From: Kalmusia sp. IMI 367209
Lineage: Eukaryota > Ascomycota > Dothideomycetes > Pleosporales > Didymosphaeriaceae
Assembly: GCA_027946365.1 (NCBI GenBank)
Contig: JAPEUQ010000001.1
Span: 2,294,001-2,358,000, forward strand
Direction: 5' to 3'
DNA: 64,000 nt
The translations under genes and the position numbers were made by a program. Positions 57,669-64,000 of this stretch are shown piece after piece. Numbering within the stretch: position 1 is the first letter of the stretch; each line of letters starts with the position of its first letter. The notes under the pieces were generated by a model that saw nothing but the letters and a program-made list of their open reading frames with translations, was not told the origin of the DNA and searched no databases.

Positions 57669-59546
57669 AGTTGGTTTGGGAGGAAGGCTAGAGGAATTCG
57701 AAGTATACAGGTCGTGGTCAACAACAAGAGGTCTTGCTCAAGAGCAATCGGTGCTAGCTAAACGGAGCTTGCGTACTGCAAGGCGACCCTTTCCTACTGC
57801 AAGAGAATGAATTAGGAATCCGAGGGTCGTCGCAGCTGTAGGCATTGTCTTTGGAGAGCCATGTTGTTTATACTGAGGGTCAAGTATGTTCGGAACACGT
57901 CTACCGCAAGCGCAGTCGAAGGAGAGGCCACGAAATGGCCTAGGCAGTTCCAGATCGCGGGGTCTGACCACCCATGACCTTGCAAAGTGTGAGCAAATCC
58001 GGAGGAGTCTGGGGTAAGTGCAATGCGGGGGATACGCTAGCCGCCGTCCTAAGACAGTAGTGCATAATCTTAGTAGCTGACTGGTGCTGCCGAGGACCCC
58101 CGGCGACGAACGGCTTGCAGTTATCAGATTTTTTACAACTCCGGTGAGGGATGTGAACATGGGATATGATGCTTGTTTTGGGTGTGCCTGCAGATGGGTT
58201 CTGGGCCGTTGCGAGTCATGTCTACTCTAGTTCCCCATGCCCACAGACTCAAAATCGTTCCTCACCAGAGTTTGACGATAATTGAATTGTTACAATCGCG
58301 ATTCCTTGGTTGCATTGTAGTGAGGCTTTGGTGACCAGCGCGTGAAAGCTTGCCTGCAAGGCTATGCCGACAGCTGTGCGTATCACCATGAGAGAGCCGA
58401 AAGAATCGGGCACTGCACACATTGTCATTCGTTACACTCCTAGTCGGGTTATTCTAGACTGTACTTTGCGAACGCAAATTTCTAGAACATGGCTACCGCC
58501 TAAGGTTGCGAAGGTGTTTAGTTCTTTACTACATCTAGTGGTGCACAACAGTGGATCGTGGTGAATATTTCGAGTTTGATAATGGCCCACCACTCATTGA
58601 TCGAAGGGGATGAAATTACGGTCATGCAAATATTACGTGGTATGATTTCAAGAGGTCAAGCATCCGCGTCGAGAGCCTTGTGAGCAATCAGAGAGCGTGA
58701 GAACAGATTGCCAAATCAGGAGAGATCGTGGCACAGGCCTGGAACATGTCGAAGCGAAACCTACGCCATAATAGGTCCCGGCTCTGATCATCCTTGCGAC
58801 GGACATCTAGACCGCCCCAGGAGACTGGTTGACGGTTCGGGTCGATGTCGGGCTTTGCCTCGTGGGAGACGCCATAGCTGTGCAGGCTTTTGTGGAGCAA
58901 TAATGCCCAAGTTGTTAGTAGATGCGTTTTGCATCGCTTTTAGTATATCAATGCAATGCGGTATACATCGTACTGAGGCGCTTCTTTAATCGAGAGTGTG
59001 CTCTAGTTCTAGGACAGCTCAAGACGAATCGAAAGGTAATGTACAGCGTAGTTGTAGATGTTCAGTCGAGGGGCTACCATGATGTAGACGGTTTGCGGGC
59101 GTTGTGTGCGCAGGGCAAAACATGGCTATACGCCGCGTCCTAGTAATCGTGACGCACGATCCGATGCAGAAACTAGAGCCTCTTAGTCTGAGAATGCGCA
59201 TCGTGACACGAGAGATAGATTCTATATTTTATCAACAGTATGAGTGGACGACAATTTACGAGTAAGGGGAGATTGCCACAAGCCGCTTCTTGACACATGG
59301 GATTATAACTTGTGCTGTTTTGTCGTAATACCGTAGACCTTATCGTTGCGGTCGCTGGCGGCATCATTACGATTCTAGTCGTGCTGTGTTACTAGTGATT
59401 TTGAAATCGCGGATATCGTTAGCCTTCACGAAGCCGAGAAGGTCGACCACGATGTTGACAACGCGAAGACATTGCCATATCAAGTTCTCACAAAAGCGAA
59501 TTGATTTTGGATCATCATTATCTTAGTTTAGCTGTCTCAGAGGTAT
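57669..59546. other. intergenic, nothing recognised
   Basis: About 1.9 kb upstream of the TRI12-like gene and 3' of the phytase-like gene. Short frames only. Confidence 0.5.
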
Positions 59547-61397
59547 TCACAAGGGTTTGGCGCCCTTGGGAAGCCTTACTTTAAAGACAAGGACTTGCGA
59601 GTCTAGGTTGAACCCAGATGCATCGGCATATTTGTTCTTTCCAAGGTTAATGTAGCCTATTTGGACAGGTCAGCGCATTCGTAATTCCCCAAACACGAGA
59701 AGAGTACTGACCATTCTGTGTGATGAAGTCGTTATCAGAGAACGAGATCAAATAATACTCCTTGCCGTCGCCCTTTGTCGAGAACTTGCTATCAACCGGT
59801 ACAAGCGCAAGGCTCTCCCATTTTTCATTAAGTAGGGTCGCATTTTGTTCACCTCCGTTATGTACACCAAAACGGTTCAGTTGATCATTGTTATTGTAGG
59901 AGAGCCATGTGCAATACGTGGCTGGCACAACATCAGCATTGAGTTCGCCCTTAGAGCTTGCAATGGCACCACCGGTGGCATCGTTCTTTCCGTTCTTGAT
60001 GTTGGTAGCGTTGGAGATATCGAAGACGTCAGCGTTGCGATAGATGGATTCGGAGCTGTCCTGGCCGTGACCGGCGCCAGAGTCGCGCGCGAGCACAAGA
60101 AACTGGTCATCAGAGATGAAGTGGATTTCCGATTGCCCTGCAACTTTTTCCGTAGGAAGAACAGGAAGCGGAACAACGTATTCAGCTTCATATTCTACCT
60201 TCTTACCTTTCAACTGGTACTTGAGGAGGCGGGCATAGCGTCGATTCTTCGATTTGGAACCCCCTTCCTGAATGCTGGAATACCATCAACACACGTATCG
60301 TCTGCGAAATCCATTAAACGACTTACGCAGCACTCTGCAATAGTGAGTACAGATATTTGCCGTCCGGAGATGCTGTCAAGCCTTCGAGTCCCTGATTGTT
60401 CCCACGACCACTGTCAGGATCCTCAGGCACGATTTCGAAGTCTTGATTGTAGATTGGTGGCGATGCGGCATTGAAACTACTAGATTTTAGACATTGAAAG
60501 TGGGTAGTGTATGGAGACGCTGACCTTTCGGTGCCATTACGAACGGGTATCAAGGCATCATTTGGGCGAACAGCAGTTATCATCTTACCTCGCTTATCAA
60601 ATTGGTAAATGTATGGACCTGGTATCAATGAGTCACTGAACCATTCATTTTTAGTACAGGAAGACACACCGTACTCGTCGCTGATCCAGAATGAGCCATC
60701 ATCTCCCAGTACCAGACCTTCGGTATCTATAGAGATACGCTTGCCACCCGGGCCATCACCGCCGAACCCATCACCCGCGTCTATCGAAGTCAGCACCGAT
60801 ATTGAGGCTTAAGAGCTCACATACAAGTTGCGGCTGGCAGATCGGGAAAGCCTGGGTATGACAGATGACCAGTGGGGTCCGCGTCAAGGCCTACGAGACT
60901 ATTAGGTCAGACTGTTCGTCGCCTCGGGGTAACTTCGTACCTGTGGTAGGGTTGCCATCAGGCCCAGTGAGGAGTATAGTGTCCAGATACTTGATATGAA
61001 AGTTCGGTGATGCAGGCTTCTCTTTTGTGGCGGTGACGATGTCAAATGATATGCTGAACTTGTGTACCCGCGACTGGGTATTTTGAGTTCCTTGAGTATT
61101 CCACCCTCTATCAGGAAGACCCCAGAGGATCCCCTCGTAGGCCTCTTTTTTTCCCGACTTCTTCTTCCACGACTTCTTGTCCAAAGCGATTGCGCTCCCA
61201 ATTCCTCCTATCGTATCTCCAAATCTATCCCGTGCATCACTAGCAAGCGTACCCCAACCAGCAAGCTCCTCATAGATGTAGTTCTTGCCATTACAAGTAG
61301 TCTCAGTGACGGCAGATGTTGCGTAGCTTGTAGGAGACGCAACGACGCGTCTAAATTGTAGGACTGCAAGCAGACCAAGGGATATAGAATGCAACAT
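59547..61397 (-). CDS. secreted phytase-like (esterase-like) protein
   Basis: Secreted protein of the phytase-like / esterase-like family (beta-propeller type). Six exons: 60941-61397, 60825-60890, 60525-60780, 60327-60479, 59712-60274 and 59547-59656. They give 534 aa; two introns have GTCAGC/GTCAGT donors, weaker than usual. A signal peptide (about 1-21, MLHSISLGLLAVLQF) is followed by repeated Asp-containing blade motifs: GGIGSAIAL, WGLPDRGWN, DTEGLVLGDDGSFWISDEYG, NQGLEGLTASPDGKYLYSLLQ. These acidic repeats resemble the metal-binding blades of alkaline phytases. The catalytic activity of the family is poorly proven, so extracellular phosphate release is only a possibility. Ends in VFKVRLPKGAKPL. 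Confidence 0.9.
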
Positions 61398-62645
61398 AGT
61401 GGCGAGTAGGAAAGTCGTGTGCTCAGCTCTACCTGCAACTCGATGCACCTATATTAATACCTCGTGTACCCTGCAGAAGCGATGGCGCGCGTCCCGAGCA
61501 CCGGAAACGCGATAGGTACGCGGCACCTTACTGTTAGAGTTCAACTAGTCCTACACGTGCCAGGGTGTGTGGTTCTGGATAGGGAAGCTGTTGGCCTCTC
61601 GGTCATCGCCCTCGCCGATGCCGCTGAGGCTGATTCATTGGGGGCCTATTTGACTGTTGGAGACGCTCTTGCGCAAATTTGGTGCAAAGCGGACTGCCGC
61701 AAGGTACAGAACTATACCCCATCAGCGCCTCACTAATGTGCACTCACAAACGTGAGGGCGGCGGAGAATTGAAGCACGGGGTTGCCACCACGGCTGTGAG
61801 TCGTCCGATGTTCAAATTCGGTGGCGGGTTGCTAGTCCTGATTTGGAAGGTAGCCAACTCCAAAAGCGACATTCTTTTGAAGATAGTGTAGTATCAACAT
61901 GGACATTGAAAAGTCTCTCCAAATATAGACTTACGAGGGTGCAAACCTATGTCGTGTCCGTTTGTTTATAGGTAGTAGTTGAAAAGAACGAAAGTACTTT
62001 CACTGGTCAAGGTCTGGAGACTCGTTGTGGACCAAATTATGTCAGAATATATGAAGTAATCATCAAATTGATGGTTTGCGGCCGTATGTCTATATGCCTC
62101 CATTCAGTGCATAATAGCATCTTACAATACACGAAAGATTGAATTGAATACATACCCGAAGGCAGAATTGTATCAACACGTCAAGTACTAATATTCCAGG
62201 CATCCTGACTCCTACATTAGATTCCGTACGTCAGTCTCATCGAGTTATTTGATGAGTGAGCCAAATATGATCCATAGTTGCTGTGAACTGTTCAGTATAT
62301 ATACGCTTGTGGCAAAATGGACATAGGCGTGGAAGGACTAGTTCTTTACTTCTAGTGCCTGTATGTTCCTTCTGTAACCGTGTGAAAATCCTCCACCGAA
62401 GGGAATTCCTCCCTCGATAGCCCGGTTGCGCATGCCATCAAATTTCTCGCTAAATTACTATGTAGCTTCTCCTACCACACCCACCTCTTCTGCCTTCGGA
62501 TACACTCCCTACACGTCTTCCTCGAGGCCATCATTACCGACCACTGCAGCGCCGTTCACTTAAACAGAGCATCCGGAACTGACATCTGTCTCCTCTTCCA
62601 ACACTTACCTATGACCACTCTTAAGCTTTGCTTAATCGAACGTCG
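61398..62645. other. intergenic between divergent genes, nothing recognised
   Basis: About 1.2 kb. No supported frame; presumed promoters of the phytase-like gene and the right-edge gene. Confidence 0.5.
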
Positions 62646-64000
62646 ATGCCCTCGCTTACTCTGGACAAGAACCTACCACTGAATCTTCACGAGAGGCTCA
62701 CTGCGTCCGATTCAGACAACGAGAGTTTTCTTACACCCCTCAAAGAACAAACCTGCCCGCTCGATGCTGCAACACGTCCTATCCTTCCAGCGGGTGGCAT
62801 GTATCAAACCGTCGATACGCATCCGAATCCCTACAGCGTTGAAGAAGCTAGAAGCGGGCTGAAGAAATCGAATAGTGACTTATCGCTAGGCTCTAGGACA
62901 CGAGTGGGCATTGCGAAGTCGGATACTACACAAACAGTATTCAGAGGTGGATCTCATACGGGCCAACAATTATATGACGATTCAGGGACACCGTCAAACG
63001 CATTCTCGCGGCCTCATACTCGACCCTTGCGACACATATCGAGCCACCCTAACATTGACATGCGTGGCTGTCATCATGACCAGTCAATTGACTCTGCTGC
63101 CTTGAAGCAACGGCTAGAAGATCGGATCAGACATATCGTCCAATCGACCCCGAGGCCTTGCCGGGTCGTAAATGTGCGGATTGCGAATGGATCATTTCAG
63201 TTGGCAGACCCGCGTGATCTACGACCAGGTTTTAGGTGGTTCACTAACCGTTCCATTTCACAGCCTGAATCTGTTTCGCAATATTACAGAGGGCCTCGCT
63301 GTAAGAGACGAAATGCACCTTTCGAATCGAGCATTAAGTCTGTATCCCGAAGCGCTGGGTCTTCTGTATCCGCTACATATTCCAGCGGTGTAACAGAGTG
63401 CCAAGAACAGCATCGTATTGAAGGAGAGACCGCCGTTCTAACGCATCCACCTCTTAAATCATGGTCAAGTGAGCCAGCGACAAACAGCCCCGTTGAAGGT
63501 GAAAGCTTGACGTCACCAAGCGATCGAGATGGCCAGAGGAAAGATACTTCCGTCAGACGAGCGCCGTCATACCTAGGTCCAATCATCAAATGTACAGTTG
63601 TTGATCCGGCCTTGACGAAGACGGATGTGCATGTGGTCGCCCTTGCTCCATCCTGGAGCTCTGCGGTCATAGCCGACGATGGAGGCATTGATGCCGCTAC
63701 CCCGACAAGGCAAATCGTAGAATCCCAAAACAGTTGCTACGAAGTCATTTGGGATGATGTTTCAGCTCAAAGCAACCTCCAGGCTCACCGGAAAAATTCT
63801 GTAGCGAGCTTGGCTCTTCACACAGTCAGCTCAACGACAGCAAATGGCTTGGAACGTGTCAATTCGAGATTGTCCGAGTGGTCTTGGGGCTGCGAACCTG
63901 TCTTAGAGACTTTCGTACCTCAGATTGTTGTTTTCCCAGATGATGATGGTCGCGCCCTTGCTCAACCTATGGATGATGAAGATGGTTCCGTCAAAGTGCC
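62646..64000 (+). CDS. unidentified hydrophilic protein, 3' end outside window
   Basis: One frame stays open from the ATG at 62646 to the last base of the window (at least 451 codons, no stop), far longer than expected by chance. Short frames that overlap it on other frames should be ignored. The start has the purine context CGTCGATGC, so an upstream exon is possible. The product is hydrophilic, Ser/Thr/Pro/Asp-rich and probably disordered (begins MPSLTLDKNLPLNLHERLT). It has one helix-like segment (SAALKQRLEDRIRHIVQ) and a few hydrophobic patches near the edge (PQIVVFPDDDG). No membrane helix, signal peptide or known domain seen. The missing 3' part may hold the functional domain. Confidence 0.78.
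   Translation, partial: MPSLTLDKNLPLNLHERLTASDSDNESFLTPLKEQTCPLDAATRPILPAGGMYQTVDTHPNPYSVEEARSGLKKSNSDLSLGSRTRVGIAKSDTTQTVFRGGSHTGQQLYDDSGTPSNAFSRPHTRPLRHISSHPNIDMRGCHHDQSIDSAALKQRLEDRIRHIVQSTPRPCRVVNVRIANGSFQLADPRDLRPGFRWFTNRSISQPESVSQYYRGPRCKRRNAPFESSIKSVSRSAGSSVSATYSSGVTECQEQHRIEGETAVLTHPPLKSWSSEPATNSPVEGESLTSPSDRDGQRKDTSVRRAPSYLGPIIKCTVVDPALTKTDVHVVALAPSWSSAVIADDGGIDAATPTRQIVESQNSCYEVIWDDVSAQSNLQAHRKNSVASLALHTVSSTTANGLERVNSRLSEWSWGCEPVLETFVPQIVVFPDDDGRALAQPMDDEDGSVKV

Overview
This window is nuclear DNA of a filamentous ascomycete (Pezizomycotina), most likely a Dothideomycete close to Pleosporales. The basis is short introns (about 37-100 nt, GT...AG, often with CTAAC before the acceptor), compact genes, and families typical of that group: a fungal-rhodopsin-like membrane protein, a trypsin-like S1 protease, a Clr5-domain protein, TRI12-type and UNC93-like transporters, an amadoriase and small secreted proteins. 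The class is an inference; no marker gene fixes the species. I saw no transposon, rRNA, CRISPR array or secondary-metabolite backbone gene.

Left part (1-16 kb): a rhodopsin-like gene (623-1856 +), a small secreted or anchored protein (2986-3593 -), a secreted trypsin (4503-5438 +), then two divergent genes that both look damaged: a cytochrome P450 (5888-7664 -) with a one-base homopolymer frameshift, and a choline-type permease (8139-10020 +) whose 523-codon frame is interrupted only by a UAG at codon 50. A BTB protein follows (10817-12134 +), then a tRNA-Ala(CGC) gene (12714-12849 -) with two intervening sequences, one of which looks like a spliceosomal intron. A 70-aa conserved-type small protein and a GPHR/ABA-GPCR Golgi pH regulator close this part.

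Middle (16-42 kb): mostly housekeeping genes. A universal-stress-protein gene, zuotin, a GRIP-domain golgin, an SRPK kinase, a 93-aa membrane protein, a gene that joins an N-terminal Clr5 domain to a cyclin box (29748-31515 -), a hexose-type transporter, a gene-poor interval of 4 kb (34767-38763), and the divergent pair Ubc6/Sam50.

Right part (42-64 kb): a small secreted protein, a membrane-anchored secretory-pathway protein, the CSB/Rad26 transcription-coupled-repair ATPase, an amadoriase, an UNC93-like transporter, a TRI12-like MFS efflux pump, a secreted phytase-like protein, and an unidentified open frame of at least 451 codons that runs off the right edge.

There is no operon logic. The genes serve separate cell functions: secretion, Golgi upkeep, protein folding and degradation, mitochondrial import, DNA repair and nutrient uptake. 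The most notable signals are the tRNA insertions, the Clr5-cyclin fusion and the P450/permease pair with single-site lesions. Splice sites were placed by eye from frame continuity, consensus and family similarity; no expression data were available.
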